NCBI RefSeq assembly: GCF_003265705.1
Contig: NW_020312867.1
Span: forward strand, 10,143,228 to 10,207,227
Direction of reading: 5' to 3'
DNA length: 64,000 bases
Source: Callorhinus ursinus
Taxonomy: Eukaryota > Chordata > Mammalia > Carnivora > Otariidae
In this document: positions 27,160-42,100 of the stretch, one piece after another
Layout of the letters: every line of letters starts with the position of its first letter
Position numbering within the stretch: the first letter of the stretch is position 1
Position numbers and translations under genes: made by a program
The notes under the pieces: model-generated
Databases searched by the model: none
The model's input: only the letters and a program-made list of their open reading frames with translations
Told to the model about the DNA's origin: nothing

Positions 27160-30100
27160 TTTGAGAGAGAGGAGCACACTAGTAGGGGGAACAGGAGAGG
27201 GAGAAGCAGGCTCCCCACCGAGCAGGGAACTCGATGCGGGGCTTGATCCCAGGACCCTGGGATCATGACCTGAGCCGAAGGCAGACGCTCAGCTGAGCCA
27301 CCCAGGTGCCCCTCCATGCATTCCTCTTAATCCATTTTTTAAATATCAACTGGGATGATTTTTTTAAAGTGTAAGTCATATCATTTATAATCTTCTTAGA
27401 CCTCATCATTGGCTTTTCCCATTGGACCTAATGGGCCTACCTGATCTGACTCTGCTCACCTTCCCAGACTCAACTTGTTCCTTTCCTGCCTCCCCAGCCT
27501 TCTAGCTTTACCCAAAACTCTCTGGGTGCATCCTTACTCTAAAGGCCTTTGTGCTCACTCCTCCCTTTGATCCAGACTCTTCCTGCTGTTGTACCCTAGA
27601 GCTGTTTTCTTCTCACCTGTTAGATCTCAGTTAACTGTACCACAAGAGATCTTTCCCAATCATCCAGTTCTGTCAGGTTCTCCCTGTTCTTTTTCATAGT
27701 TTTCATTTCCTTTAGAGCAGTGGGTATCATTTTTAATGCTGTATGTGCCCCTTGTTGCATTTGCTTATTTTTTGCCTTTTCCACTATGTTCTCTGAGGTT
27801 AGAGACCTTGTTTGCTCACTCAGCTCAGAGCTTAGCTCATTGAATGTGCTCAAGTAAGTGTTTATCAGGTGAATAGGAGAGTAAATGAATTATTTATTTC
27901 CCTCACAAATATTTGTTCCTGGAAATATTAATGTCACCTCTTGCTTTTATGTGACTGGTATACCTCCTGAGCCACATGTGTTTGTAAAATTTTTTCTGCT
28001 TGTACTTGATCAAAACGTGATTTTTACAGCTTTATGTGTTTCATGTAAAAAATTAATATAGTTTCAAATAAATTTTTACTAACTCATGGAAAGTAAAAAT
28101 ACAGTGACCTCTTTTAGAAGAAGTATTTCTGAAACTTAGATTATAAATTTTATCATCATTTATACTCTTACATAAGCATATTTCAGCAGTTGAGCTTACT
28201 ATTTTTTCCACAACCCTGTTAATCCAAAACTTTTAAGTTGCATTAGAAAGCAGTCCCCATTTTATGTCACCTAAGAGTCCTCTTAGACAAATGGTCTTGG
28301 TCTCCTAGGTTAAGATTTCCAGTTGAAACTTTATCACTGAATTTCCTTCCTTTAAGCAAATTTAAAGAAAAAATGTTTAAAAAGAAAAAGTAAAGGGGCA
28401 CCTGGGTGGCTCAGTCAGTTAATCATCCAATTCTTGATTTCAGCTCAGGCCATGATCTCAGGGTTGTGGGATCGAGCCTTACCTTGGGCGCTGCGCTGAG
28501 TGTGGAGCCTGCTTAAGATTCTCTCTCTCCCTCTCCCTGCCCTCCCCACCCCACTCAGATTCTCTCTTTCTCTTTCTTAAAAAAAAAAAAATTTTGAAAA
28601 AGAAAAAGAAAGGTTGAGCAGCAGGTAACCAAATGAGGAAAGGAGTATTACCTAATCCAGTAAACTTTAAAACAGACTCACAGGAACCATACAACTGACC
28701 TTTTTTTTTGCCCCACAGAAACTGTATGGGTGAGATTCTGAGAGCTCTTACAAATAACCCCAAATCTGGACAGATGCAAACTGAGTGGGGATCATTGTTA
28801 TTTCACTCTCCTAATTGAAGAGTGGAAGAAATCGTTGCTGTGGAGGGCTTGGGTGGAAAGAGGGGAAATTAATTGGGTGGCTGACTCTCTCTGCCCAAAA
28901 GTCGGGTCTGCTTCTAATTTGGGCTATGCCTTGACCCAGGACACTTAAAATCTCCGAGGAGAGCAGAGTCTGGGTGGTTTATTCTAATAGATTATATACT
29001 CCTCTGTCTGAGCCCCAGCACGTCCTCAGACTTCAGAACAGTGGATAGAACATAAAATATCAGCTCTCACACTACAACTAGGATGGAGGGGTAAAGTTGT
29101 CTTAGGTACTGCAGAAAAAGAATCAAGAAATCACCCACGCTTTGCAAATGTCTGGAGAGCAATATCTAACCACAAGCAAGATGAAAGAAATGACGTTGTA
29201 GCTAATGCAAATATCCTATGATGGGAAAATAAAGAGGAAGAAAACAGCACGTAAATGCTGACAACTGATCATAGAGGAAAAATAATAAGGAGATTGCTTC
29301 CAACTACTTGATGCTGTACATCAACTTAATGAGATTTTGAATTAAAAAAAAACAGACAAGAAAATGATAACAGTGAGATGAAATGGAAGATTACACATCT
29401 AAAGAAATGTAAATAAATTACATACAGAAAAAACTGGAATGAAAATTGAATTACTGATAGCTTTATAGACATTTCAACGAATATAGGTTGAAATAATTAG
29501 AAAAGCAAAGACACGTGGAAGACAGGAGATCCAAAATAAAGATAGTTGCTGCCACTGAAGAAAGGAACCTAACAAAGAGGACAAACGGATTGAAATTGCA
29601 CAAGAAGTTTCAGGAAAACTATATAGCTGTTCAACAAGACCTGATTTGATCAAGTTATTGAACTTTTAGGATAAAGGACAAGTTCTTGGGTGGGAAGCCT
29701 CAGGGAGTTCTGTGCCTCCTCTGGCTGGGGTCATGTTCAGTCTGCACAGAGCCTTCGCCATGGTCTTTGGATGCTCAGACACTGTGATTGGAATACCAGA
29801 CCACTGTGGATGGTGGCCCTGTGCCATGATGGTCATCATCAGACCAGCTAGCAAGGAGAAGTTTGTGAGAGAGATGGTGCAGCACTGGAAGACACGTGTT
29901 TCTGAATTCCTGGAGTTTGTCTTTGCTTATCTGCTTGTCCAGGTCTTAGAACTAGTTGTTCAGTATTCTCTTATCTTGGACTGAGCTCCCGGAAGAATTT
30001 ATTTAGTACTTGGAATTTCTTATGCTTTATTGCATCAATATTTTTCTTAACTTGTATTTGCTTCTCTGGGTCATGAAAAGAGTCACAACTTGTTATGTAA

Positions 30101-33100
30101 GATCTTTTGGCAGTTCATCTGCACCAGCTTACTGGGACCTGCCAGTGCCTTAGTGTCTCTGACAAGCCCTTGAGCTAGAGCTAACCTGTCATTGACTAGG
30201 AGGAGCAAAATGCATTAAGGTACAGACTGAGCACCCTCCATGTCACTTGAAAGAGAAGGGAATTAAATCATCTAGAGATTTGGGCTCCCTCTTTCCTCTC
30301 TTTCAAGCTTAGACAGGCCTCTGGCTTGAACATGAGGTGTATTATGTGTTTTCAGAAGCCATGCTAGTCCTCAGGAAAGACCTTCTGCAGCCAGAGCTCC
30401 GTAAAAGTATTGCAGTGGTACGTAGTCCATTTTGTAAAGACATTACCCTGTTTGGATTTTAGTTATTTCTACCTAAGTAAAATATAATATTGTGACTTTA
30501 AAAAATAGTGAAAGAAGAAAGGAGGGAGAGAAAGGGAGGAGGAGAGAAAATGAGAGTGACAGAGTTCTTCAGGCTTCCAAACAGAAAAGCAAACCACATA
30601 AAAACAGGAAAAATCAGACTGGCTTTGGGCTTCTCCAGCGTAGCATTCACTATCCGTATTATTCAGGGGAGCAGCATCTGCAAAGTTCTGAAGGCAAGAA
30701 AGGATGGCCCAAGACATACCCAGCCAAAATGTCATTCAGCTGTAAAGCTAGCAAGCAGATATTCTTAAACACCAGAGAATTTAGGAAAAGGAGCCATTTA
30801 TGAGCTCCACAGGAAAATAACCACTTGGCAGCAAAATCCAGCCAATTAAGAATTAAAGACTCAAGGAGAAGTTGTGGTGAGAGGATAGTGAGGAGATTGC
30901 TTCAGCTAAAAAAGAGGTCCACTACTAAAGAACTGTGGAATCACAGTTCTAGAGTGGAATGTACTGCAGACCTGGACAGTGTAAAAATTACATAACAAAA
31001 ATTGGGAGAAGAAATGGGAGGAAATGTGGGTGCTAAGGTTTTCAACTTTCAAGGAAGGAAGTTAGTGGATTCTGTCTAAAATTAACTTAATTTTGTATGT
31101 AACTTAAAAACTAAAGTGAATCCAATTTCTAAATAATTTTTCATGTGTTTTTAAAAATGTGGAATATTCAAATAATACATAAAATAATAGCTGGTATTAA
31201 TGTAGTATTCATATTCAGTAAATGTCCCCATTTTGTTTTAGATCATGTGTAAAATATTTAAGACAAAAGGAAAGATTTAGAGAAGAATAATGAATACTAA
31301 TGCATTCACCACCTAGGTTAGGAAATAAGACATTGCTAATATAATTAGAAACCCCTGCATGCCTCCTCCCCAGTTTCAAAGATAACCAATATCCTGATTT
31401 TGTGGTGTCATTTGTTCACATACATATCTTTACACTTTTAATATATATGAACATATATTAGGATTAATAAATTTTCTGTTTTCAGTCATTACAGAAACAG
31501 TATTCTGCAGTTTGATTTTTTAGCTTAACATTGTTTTGAGATTTATGTTGAATGTATTGAGTGTATTTTTCACCCTATAATTCTATTATATAGATATACT
31601 ATAATTTATTAATCCATTTTCTATTGATGGACATTTATTTGTATCCTTTTTTGCTTTTTATGTCGATAAGACTTTCTTATATCTTCTTAAAACATTACAT
31701 AATAATGTTTTTCATCATCAAAAACTTGGATTATTCAGGAAAACTTATAGAAAATAACATATATTTAAAGTAGAGCAACAGCACTGATTTCCCTTTGATT
31801 TCTTTTTTCTATTAAATTATATACAAATTAACACTATTAAAAGTATCTATAGCATGATCCCCTTTGTATAAATATATATTGTCAGTGTATTTTTCTGTTT
31901 GTATATATGCATCGAAAAATGTCTGGAATGATGTTTACTAAATGTTCGTATTTTAAAAGTCTAAGTGAATTCATAGTATAATTGAAATGCCAAATGATAT
32001 TCTAGCTTTCTTGAACATATGACTTTAAAAAAATCAATTAGATAAAGAAAAGGAAAAGTTAGGAGTTTTCTTTTACTTAATCATCATTCCTTTTTCAGTA
32101 CCTGTCTTCAATTTCAAATGACTAAATGAAAGAAAAGTTATGACAGTAAATGTCCCTTTGGTATAACACAACTTGCAAGTGATTTAGACTGTATGTAGAA
32201 GAGGTTTTCAGGAAGCGTAGAAACTTCCAGTAGATTTTTTTTTCCTCATTCCAGGGTTGTGCAGCCCAGCCCCCCTTCCCAAGTTCTGATATGCCCCATG
32301 GACCCAGCTGTTAGGTTTGTTTGTTTTCAGAGCTGCCTCATTGCATTGCTTGTCCACTGAGCATCTCCAAACTGCATGATATCAAATAGAAGAGTATAAG
32401 ATACTCTGCTTTGTTGTTTGGGTGAAAATATGATCTGTTTGTTTTGTAGGTATGACCTTGCTTCTAGGGAGTGGCTTACCCTAAACCGTTCCGTGAACAG
32501 TGTGGTTGTCAGATACGGCCATTCTTTAGCATTATACAAGGTAAAGTGTCTCCCTTCTGTACCAAGCTAGAAACTCCAGTCTTCCACACATGCCTTATTA
32601 TATTATGTAGTTGAAAAGGTACGTAGCGTTGGGGTTTTGTCTCTAATCTTTTTTATTGTGGTAAAATACACATAACGTAAAATTTACTGTCTTAACCATT
32701 TTTAAGTGTACAGTTCAGTGGTATTATATACATTCCTAATGTGCAACTACCACTACCATTCATCTCAGTAACTCTTTTCATTTTGTAAAACTATAACTCT
32801 ATGCCTATGAAACAATAACTCCCCATATCCCTCCTCCCCTCTGCCACTGACAACCACCATTCTACTCTCTGTCTCTCTAATTTTGACTTCAGTTTTGATT
32901 TTTAGTTAGGGAGAAACTTTCTGTTTTTGGGGGGGTAATACAGTTGGCTAAGTTGTAAGTGGAAATTAAAGTTGAAACCAGTTTGACCTGAGAGATTTTA
33001 ATGGATTCAGATTGTACTGGGACGTTATGATTGTAGTACTAAATGGTTAAAAATTAATACTGTGTAAATTAGCTTTTATGTTAGTTAGCAAGTTTAGACA

Positions 33101-36100
33101 AGAATAGCCACATTGCAATATAACTGAATAATCACTTTCATTTCCTTGTTTTTGTGGTTTAGGGGAGGATGAGGGAACTCTTCAACTTTATTTTTACAAG
33201 CCATTTTATACCGTAAGAGATCTCATATGAGGAAGTCCAAGAACAGTGGCGAAGTATTGGAGATACAGAATATGATGTTTTATTTTATGTTGTTCCTTTC
33301 ATTCTTTTCCTAATAATTCACTAAAAGGTGTATTTCACTAGCACTTCTTAAGCTAAGAATAACAACAAGGTTTTGAACTTTTGTTTCTCAAGTTTGATGC
33401 TTTTGATTTTTTTAGAATTTTGTTTGCATTTTTTTCCCTAGGATAAAATTTACATGTATGGAGGAAAAATTGATTCAACAGGGAATGTGACCAATGAGTT
33501 GAGAGTGTTCCATATTCATAATGAGTCATGGGTATTGTTGACCCCTAAAGCCAAGGAGCAGTATGCAGTGGTCGGGCACTCGGCGCACATTGTCACATTG
33601 AAAACTGGCCGAGTGGTCATGCTGGTCATCTTTGGTCATTGCCCTCTCTATGGATATATAAGCAATGTACAGGAATATGACTTGGGTAGGTGTATTTTTT
33701 CTAGTGGATCCTTTTTGAACGTCAAATTTAAAACCTTTACCCTTATTATTATGCCTGTTTAACAAGATTCCACCTAACTTTGACCCCAGTACTTTATCTT
33801 GAAATGTGGTTAATGTTGATGTGTTACCAGTGAAATTCAGATTATTGCTGCTGCTATGTAGTATATATTTGTTACCATCAATTTGGTGAGGAGTTAAGGA
33901 CGACACTAAATGCTTTTGGTGTTGAAAATAAATAAATAGGGGTTCCTGGGTGGCTCAGTCGTTAAAGCATCTGCCTTCGGCTCAGGTCATGATCCCAGGG
34001 TCCTGGGACCGAGCCCCGCATCGGGCTCCCTGTCCGCAGGAAGCCTGCTTCTCCCTCTCCCACTCCCCCTGCTTGTGTTCCCTCTCTCGCTGTGTCTCTC
34101 TGTCAAATAAATAAATAAAATCTTTAAAAAAAAAAAGAAAGAAAGAAAAATGATTTGGAACAACAGATATACTGAAGAAAAAAATTTAGACGACCCTTTA
34201 GATACTGGTTTAATGGACTGTGATTTCCCCTTAATGTGTAATCTTTCCATTGGTTAAATTTTATTATATCTGTTGTGATGGTGTGGGAGCACCACCTCTA
34301 ATTGATAGTTTGAGAAAGTAGGTCCCTAAAGTACATCTGTGTATTGGTCACTGAAAGTCTCAGGGTATTAAGTGTTCCATTGAGGGAAATCTGAGTCTTT
34401 TACATTTAATGTAATTATTTTCCTACATGGTATAGTAGAACGTCAGAACATTTAACAGATTGATGTTTGGCCACCTGGCTTTGTTACAAGTTTTAGATGG
34501 CCTTCCTTTAAAAATAAAAAGATAAAAGAAATTTATACGTATCAAGCCTCCTGAAATCTCTTATTTTAAACCAATTGGTCATTTTAAGTATTAGAGAGGA
34601 GGATCCTGCAATGTTTGCCTTTAACTGTTTTCCTCTTCCAGCTAAGAACACATGGAGTATATTACAAACCAATGGTGCCCTTGTCCAAGGGGGCTATGGT
34701 CATAGCAGTGTCTATGACCACAGGACCAAGGCCCTGTATGTTCATGGGGGCTACAAGGCTTTCAGCGCCAATAAATACCGGCTCGCAGATGATCTCTACA
34801 GATACGATGTGGACACCCAGATGTGGTGGGTGCTTTTTCTTGAGCTTTTACTCTCCGGTGTGAATTCTAGCAATTGTCGGGAAAATATTGGGCTATATTT
34901 TTGTTTTCAGGCCTAACACATAATTCTCTTCAGCATTGTAGATAGAGAAGTTGGGAAAGAAGCAGAAGGTAATAATATAGCTATTATTTATTTTGTAGTA
35001 GATTGATTAGAAAATGCTTGGTATTTTTTGACTGTTTTTTCAATTTTCATAAACTCAGTACCTCTATAAAATTTTAGCTCTTCAAAACCCTGAGGACTAA
35101 ATTGTTCTACAAAGCTGTAATGTATGCACATTGCTGTAATTAAGTAAAACATACCCATTTTTCAACCTTTTCTTGATGACTAAAGTGTCATCATTGGGGT
35201 TAGTTACTGGCGTCACTGCATGAAATCATCAAACAGAGGTGGTCTCAGGACCTGAATTAGAACCGTCCTCCCTCTGCTATAAACTGAACTATATATAAAG
35301 TGTGCTAATTTTAATAAATGTAAAACAAATTTGAGTTATGAAATAATGTCATTATATAAGGCAATGATTTCTCTTCTTTCTTTTTGTATTTTCTTACATA
35401 TTTGAGACCATGCTCTGGATACCCTTTTACATTCTGTCTGTCATTTTTAGTGGCTGTGTAAATACTTTGTCATGTGGGTGTACTGAGACGGGGCAGTTAG
35501 AAGTTCTGGTTTCTAGTTGTTGTCTTATTATTAAGGCATTGTATATAAGCTTTTGTCTGTATTTGATGTGATTTCTACCCAGAAACGAAGTATAGGGTCT
35601 TGTGAGGTAGGAAGTTTTAAGACTCTTAGTCTGTTTTGTCAAAATTCTCATAGGCCTTTAGGATTTTATGTATTTATTTATTGTTGAGAAAGTTATATAT
35701 AGGGAAAAATCTAGAAGTATTTGCACATTTGGTTCTGAAGTTAAGAAAATGGTTGTGTTTGCATTAGCAGATAGATGATAAATATTCTAAAAAACTAACC
35801 TTGTATTTATTATCTTTAAATAAACTCAAAAGGACCATTCTTAAGGACAGCCGATTTTTCCGTTACTTACACACAGCTGTGATAGTGAGTGGAACCATGC
35901 TGGTGTTTGGAGGAAACACACACAACGACACATCCATGAGCCATGGTGCCAAATGCTTCTCTTCGGATTTTATGGCTTATGACATTGGTAAGTTTCCTAA
36001 AGCCATTTTAGTTTCAAGAATCTTTTTTGTCTATGAGCAACATTTTCTTTTTTTGAGAGAGAGCAGGAGCGGAGAATGGAGGGGCAGAGGGAGGGGGAAG

Positions 36101-39100
36101 AGAGAGTATCTTAAGCAGGCTCCACACCCAGCACAGAGCGCAATGTAGGACTCTATCTCATGACCCTGTGATCATGATCCTTGCCAAAATCGAGTCGGAT
36201 GCTTAACCAACTGTAAGCAGCATTTTAAAAGAAACTGAAAATATCGCTAGTTGGAAGTGTCAGGCCATTTGAAAGAGGTCCAAATGGTATTTTTTATATT
36301 CATGTGACAAATACTATATGTTTAAAGAAAAAAAGCATTCTATATTAAGTTCTTGTTTATATTTCTTATTTAGTTTTTAATACATTTTTCTATATTGAGT
36401 TCTATTAAGTGAAATCACTCCCATTAATTGGTTGAATGTTAATTTTTGAGGGTGAGTTGGGGTGACCAACTTCTTCTGTGTTACAAACAAATGCCTTATG
36501 TAATAGTCTTATGTAGTGGACGCCTGGGTGGCTTAGTTAAGCGTCTGCCTTCGGCTCAGGTCATGACCCCGGGATTCTGGGATGGAACCCCACGTCGGGC
36601 TCCCTGCTCAGTGGGGAGCCTGCTTCTCCCTCTCTCTGCTGCGCTCTGCCTGCTTGTGCGCTCTCTCTCTCTGTCAAATAAATAAAATCTTTAAAAAAAA
36701 TAGTCTTATGTAGTTGTGACCACCAGCATTGTGTTAAGTTGGTTTAACTAATAGCTTTATCACATTCCCTAAAAAATTGGTTTTACACATTTTTGAAGTC
36801 TACTTTGACATGGAATTTAAACATTTCTTGGAGTGGTAATATACTTGACCAGAAGAGGGCAGTATTTGTTCATGCAAAACAAGTCCTAGAAATTCTCTTG
36901 TGTAATTATCATCAGACGTTCTTTTTTAGCAGACATACGTGTGCCAGCCACTGAGCTCAGGGATTGTAAGATGAGTAAATTACAGTGCTTGGCCTCACAG
37001 TGGGGGAGGCAGAAAGCTGAGCAGACAATATAATTGCAATTCAGGGTGTTACTTGTTCTGAGAGGAATATATGAGAGCATCTATGGGCCTGCCTTACCTC
37101 AAGAGAAAAAGGGTTAGGATCAGGGGAAGCCTTCTTGAGTAGGGTCTGAGTCCCGAGGAAGTCAGCGAGGTGAAGTTAGGCAGCACTTCTCACATGAAGG
37201 AAGCCCATGTACACGGAGACACAGAGGCAAAAAGAGACCCTACCACATACTTGGGGCCTCTGAGTAGTTTTGGCTGTTATCAGCTGCGCACTGGGGAGGA
37301 ATGGCTTCCGGCAGAACTAGAGAAGCAGAGAGCTAGCAGACTAGTCAGATCTTGAGAGACCTGTTACATCATGCTAAGGAATTTGGGCTTTTTGAAGAAT
37401 CTTACAGAAGAGCTGATGGAATCGTATTTGTGTCTTAAGAAGATCTCTTTGTGGCATTGTGGTGAGTAGTCGGGAAGGGGCAAGATAGGAGTTCGGAGGC
37501 TGTTGCAAAATCCCGAGGAGGGTTGGAACCAAGGCTGTGGAAGTGGCAGTGAGGTTAAAGAGAGAGATGGGTTTGAGAACTGCTGGGAACTTGGGAATTG
37601 TTGGGGTGTGTTTTGAGAGAGGTGAACACATCCTTATTGCCAGGTACCTGGTGGTGTTTTGTCAAAACCGTGGTAGACGGTGCTTTTTACCAAGGCTGGA
37701 AGGTAGAAGGAGAGGGACTAGGCTGGGCGGAAGGGAGTAAAATGGGTTCGGGGGCATGTTCAGCTGGAGATGACCATGGGACCGAGCCATACAGAGGTCA
37801 GTGGGAAGCCCAAAGCAGGGGCGAGCCTCTACGGAGCATGTATCAGCAGGGATGAGCAGAGAGCCAGAGCATGGATGGATAAAATGTCTGCAGGAGAGTG
37901 GAGACTGTGCAGGCATGTTGGAGAAGCAGGAGGAACGTGAGGCAAGATCGGTGACCTGTGAGAGAGCAGTTACCAGTGGCTGCAGGGGACTTAAGGAAAA
38001 CAAAGCCTGGAGAGCCTTTTGGATTTAGCAACAATGATGTTGTTTGTTAGCCTCTAGACAGGAAGGAGTAATCCAGATTACAGTCATATAAGGTGAGATG
38101 TACACCATGAAGGTTGACTGTTTTAGTAAAAAAAAAAAAAAAAAGAAAGAAAAAGAAAAAAAAAACCCTCTTCTCTGTGAAGGGAAGAGAAGGCATAGTT
38201 GAGTGCCTCCTTGAGCACATTTAAAAAGCCAGGTGGGACAAGAGGAAGGAGTTACTGCCACCTTGTGGTTTTAGGGAGAGAAGCAAGGTGGGTGGGCAGG
38301 AAGCTATGAGAGTTGATGGCCTCTTCTCCGTGTGAAGAAGACCACGGAATCTAGGCTGGGGAGGAGGAAGTGAAAGCTGTTGTTGTTAAGGTTGAATAAA
38401 GGTCTGGATCGAGTAGAAGAGTGTTTGCTTAGTGAGCGTGAATGTCTGAATGTTTCAGAGAGCGAGTATGAGTGAGGTTGGCAGGGTTCTACTGTGCCAA
38501 TTAGATTAAGGTCCAGAAGAGAATTGCTAGCATGGGTCAGAACAAAGGAAAATCAGTAGATCCTAGGGGTTCTAGGAAAGGACTTGAAGTTGGAATTTTT
38601 TTTATTTTTTATTTTTAGTTTTCATCTTTCACCTGTATTTTCTTGTTTTAACTGCTGAGTTTGGGCAAATCAACGTGGAGTAGAAAATAATTACGGAATG
38701 CACATATTTTACTTACATAAGTTTTGAAAAATATAAAATTTACCTAAGTTAAGAAGCGTGCTAGTGGGTAAAATTGATGGGCAACAGAATGAGTGATGTG
38801 AGTGTCATGGATGTTGGATGCATTCATGAATTAGAATTGCTGTATCGTCCTATCCTTCTTCCATGCCCTGCTGTTCTGCTTTTGCCATATTTTACCTCAG
38901 AAATAATGGCGTGATTAAGAAAAACCAAGAGATACATTTTATGAGGTTGTGCTTGTCATAGTCTTCTCCCCAAAGAAGATGCCATTTCCCGCTGATTATG
39001 AAGAGCGGTTCCTTCTGAAATGTATTTTTCTTGCTCCTAGCTTGTGACCGCTGGTCAGTGCTTCCCAGACCTGATCTCCACCATGATGTCAACAGATTTG

Positions 39101-42100
39101 GCCATTCAGCAGTCTTACACAACAGGTACTTAGCTGAAGAAGCGCTTGTCCCTTTTCTCTTGTGTTTAAAATGTAAGCGAAGTTGAACATGAAGAAGTGG
39201 AATTGGACTTAATATATTATTTGCGGGATCCCTTCAGCCCATTAGTTTGTCACAGAATTATTTAGGTCTGAATTTCCTGATTTCTATTTAAAATGTCTGA
39301 TGTGGGGCACCTGGGGGGCTCAGTCATTAAGCATCTGCCCTCGGCTCAGGTCATGATCCTAGGGTCCTGGGATCGAGTCCCACATCGGGCTCCCTGCTTG
39401 GTGAGAAGCCTGCTTCTCCCTCTCCCACTCCCCCTTCTTGTGTTCCTTCTCTCGCTCTCTCTCTCTCTCTGTCAAAGAAACAAAATCTTTTTAAAAAATT
39501 TTTAAAAAAATGTCTGATGTGGATTTGAATTACTTCTGATGCCAAGTTTGTTAGCATGTGGGAGTATGCTATGTTTGGTGCTGTCTGAATGCATGGGACA
39601 ACAGGAGTTCTATGTAGTTACTGTCTTATGTCCCCCGCTGTTCACTGTTGTTTGCGGTACTTGGGTTGTCAGGTTTCTTATCACTGCATCTGAATGGTAA
39701 GGAGGGATTAAAAAAGAGGAGAGAGGACACTTCGGATGGGAGATAGGATAGAGGAACAGAGGTGGGGAGATTGTGAAGCTTCATACAGATAAATCTGCAG
39801 TCTTTGGATATTCTGAAGTCTATACTGCATTTCATCGCATCACTCAAAAATGCCTGGCCCGAGCTAAATAAATCTGCCCCTGGAGAAGGGGGATCCAGAA
39901 TGGGCACTCTGCCCATTCCTCACAGTATGCTTTAAAGATTTGTGATTGGTTGGGGAACCTGGCTGGCTCAGTCAGTGGAGCATGCAATTCTTGCCCCCAG
40001 GGTTGTGATCTTGAGCCCCACGTTGGGTGTAGAGGTTACTTAAAAATAAAATCTTAAAAATAAATAAAGATTTGTGATTCGTTAAACAGCCTAATCACGT
40101 TCTTAATTTTTCCCATTTTGTTTCAGCTGTTATGAGTATTGGCTGTTTCTCCTTCTAAAATTCTGAGCCTTATCGATCCTGAAACTACTTAAGTGCTACA
40201 ACGCCTACATTATGTTAGGATTCCTTGGCTTTCAAAATTTCTGTTGTTATGATGCAAGATGAGATGAAGACCTGGGATTAGAAAAGATGAGCCAGCAGCA
40301 TGTCTTGCCGATGTCATGAAGGAAGAATTGACACAATTCAGATACTTAGATATTAGGAAAAGGTGACAACTTTTTAAAATAATCGCTCAGCTGCAATTTA
40401 GTGATAAACGTGGTTTTCCTGTGAGAACGTGGGATAGTATAGACTGACACCCTTACTAATTTGAAGTGTCATCTTAAATTGTAGGCTGATACTTCCTCAG
40501 TGAGGAAAACCCTGAAGATTTCTAGTGAGTCCCTCTTGATGCTTTCATCTGAAAAGCAGTGGGGCTGTTTTGTCATTACCTTGGGCGCCTGGCCTCTGCT
40601 TTATTCATCTTTGTCCCCGTGGTTCTCGTAGCACAGTATTTAGCACATAATAGACCTTCTCTAAATTGTAGCAGCTCTTAGTATGGTCATGGTAACAAGC
40701 AAATAAATGGATCTTCTATTAAAACATTCTAAGTTTTTGTATAAACTCAGAGAAGATGACAGTTTGCCCTACAACAGAATTGAACCATGAATCAAAATTA
40801 GGAATGGCTTGCCTGACTTAAAATAATGTTTTCATTTCTGTGTAATTCCAGTGGTGTATTTGGGCCTATCTGTGAATCATCCGTGTGTACGGGGCGGGGT
40901 TCGAGGGGGCAGCCGATGACAAGAGAGGCCATGGCTAGTTTCATTTTGTGAAAGAATTTACTGGGAGAGAAACTTTGATATCATTTCTTCGTATTCCAAG
41001 TGGTGGTTTTCTTAGCCCGTCAGCAGCTTTGGGTCAGCCTTACCTCACTTAGTTGCTGTCCTCGTGGTTTTTGTGAGGGAGGTGGGGTGAGGAGCTGGCC
41101 GTGAGGCACTGGGGCTGCGAAGAAGCAGCTGTTCCTTTCACCTGCCTGCTCCAGGCTTTTTGAAGGGCTCTGCGTACCTCACATAGCCCACGTGTGACCA
41201 GTTGGGTTCAGAATTGCTGAAAACATCAGCTGTACTGGGGCGGGGGGGAGCTTATTTGGTTTAAGCAGCAGATTGACGAGTTGAATCCAGACTGCTAAAA
41301 AAACGTGATACTAAACCAATAGTGAGATTAGAAATTAAACATGGGGTTCATTTTTGGTCACTGAAATGTGTCCATTTTTAGATACAGTATATAACAGACA
41401 CTTAGCCACAAAAATCTTCATGCGTTTAGTAAGTTAGTCTTGTGTTAGTTTGAAGGAAATTGAGGCAAGTGAGGGTGAATTTCTTGACACCTCACTGTGG
41501 GTTAGTGCTAAACTTGCCGGCAGATCGTAGGCTCCCCGAGTTGGAAGAGATCTGAAGTCACCTGCTCAAAACTTCCACTTACTGCAGTCATCCCCTTTAA
41601 ACATGTCCAGGGATGGAGAACCCACCGAGGAAGGAAGCTCCCTCCTTTTCTGTAGACACCAGTCATTAGCAGGTTCTCCTTTCTATTATCTGGAGTCCAC
41701 TTCTCTGTCTCTTCTGCCAAATGGTCTTGTTTCTGTTCTTCAGATTTTTGCCAGAGGTTATTATGTTTAAGGATAGCGTTGTATCTCTGGTCTGTATAGC
41801 CTGCAGCCTGACTCTTTCTTCAGGTTCCAATTGAGGATGTCCCAGCAAATGTCACACAAGAGGCATAGACATACCATGTAGGTGGTGGATATGGCCCAGT
41901 GTACTCTGTGAGACCCAACTGCATCATTTGCTGGCATTGGCCTCCCACAGTAGCATTTTAGGAACGTTCCCTGGAGCTACTACACAATTGCTTTTGTTTT
42001 GAATATGTGTGATTCTGCATATATGGCCTGTTAACAGCTTTATTGAAGTAGAGTTCATATACACAACAGATTGAATATACTTACAGCATATACTTTGATA

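Larger units (their letters stand above)
26715..27880 (+). repeat. L2 fragments, sense, downstream part
   Basis: CAGGTCTTGTTAGCTTTACC and AATCTACCCCCACTCTAACC resume the L2. A second similar stretch (27330-27880) has TTTGTGCTCACTCCTCCCTT and an L2 3' end-like finish. The SINE at 27099-27313 splits it. There may be two L2 copies. Confidence 0.7.
21794..32449 (+). other. Longest ATRN intron in window, 10.7 kb
   Basis: Separates the first kelch exon from the rest of the propeller. It holds an 18-bp perfect inverted repeat (22371-22416), a long HAL1/L1-like block (about 22990-25010), SINEs at 23357, 25451, 27099 and 28395, L2 blocks (25690-26155 and 26715-27880) with another old repeat between them, an unassigned low-divergence-looking stretch (29640-30460), a purine tract (30505-30555), and AT-rich old L1-like DNA (31300-31700). 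Confidence 0.75.
35988..39040 (+). other. ATRN intron, 3.05 kb
   Basis: Contains a diverged antisense SINE 57 bp from the donor exon (36045-36213), a young sense SINE (36518-36698), an old unnamed repeat with high G content (37110-37620), and an A-rich tract at 38128-38165. The GA-rich part 37620-38600 has overlapping ORFs on both strands with no coding character. Confidence 0.75.

Noticed and set aside
37374..38261. Several overlapping ORFs of 75-113 codons on both strands
   Set aside because: They lie in G-rich old repeat DNA and an A-run. Frames overlap in all directions without any domain or codon preference visible.
39948..40065. tRNA-like sequence with possible A and B boxes
   Set aside because: It is the tRNA-derived head of a short CAN-SINE with target-site duplications, not a tRNA gene. 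The same applies to 53940-54059.
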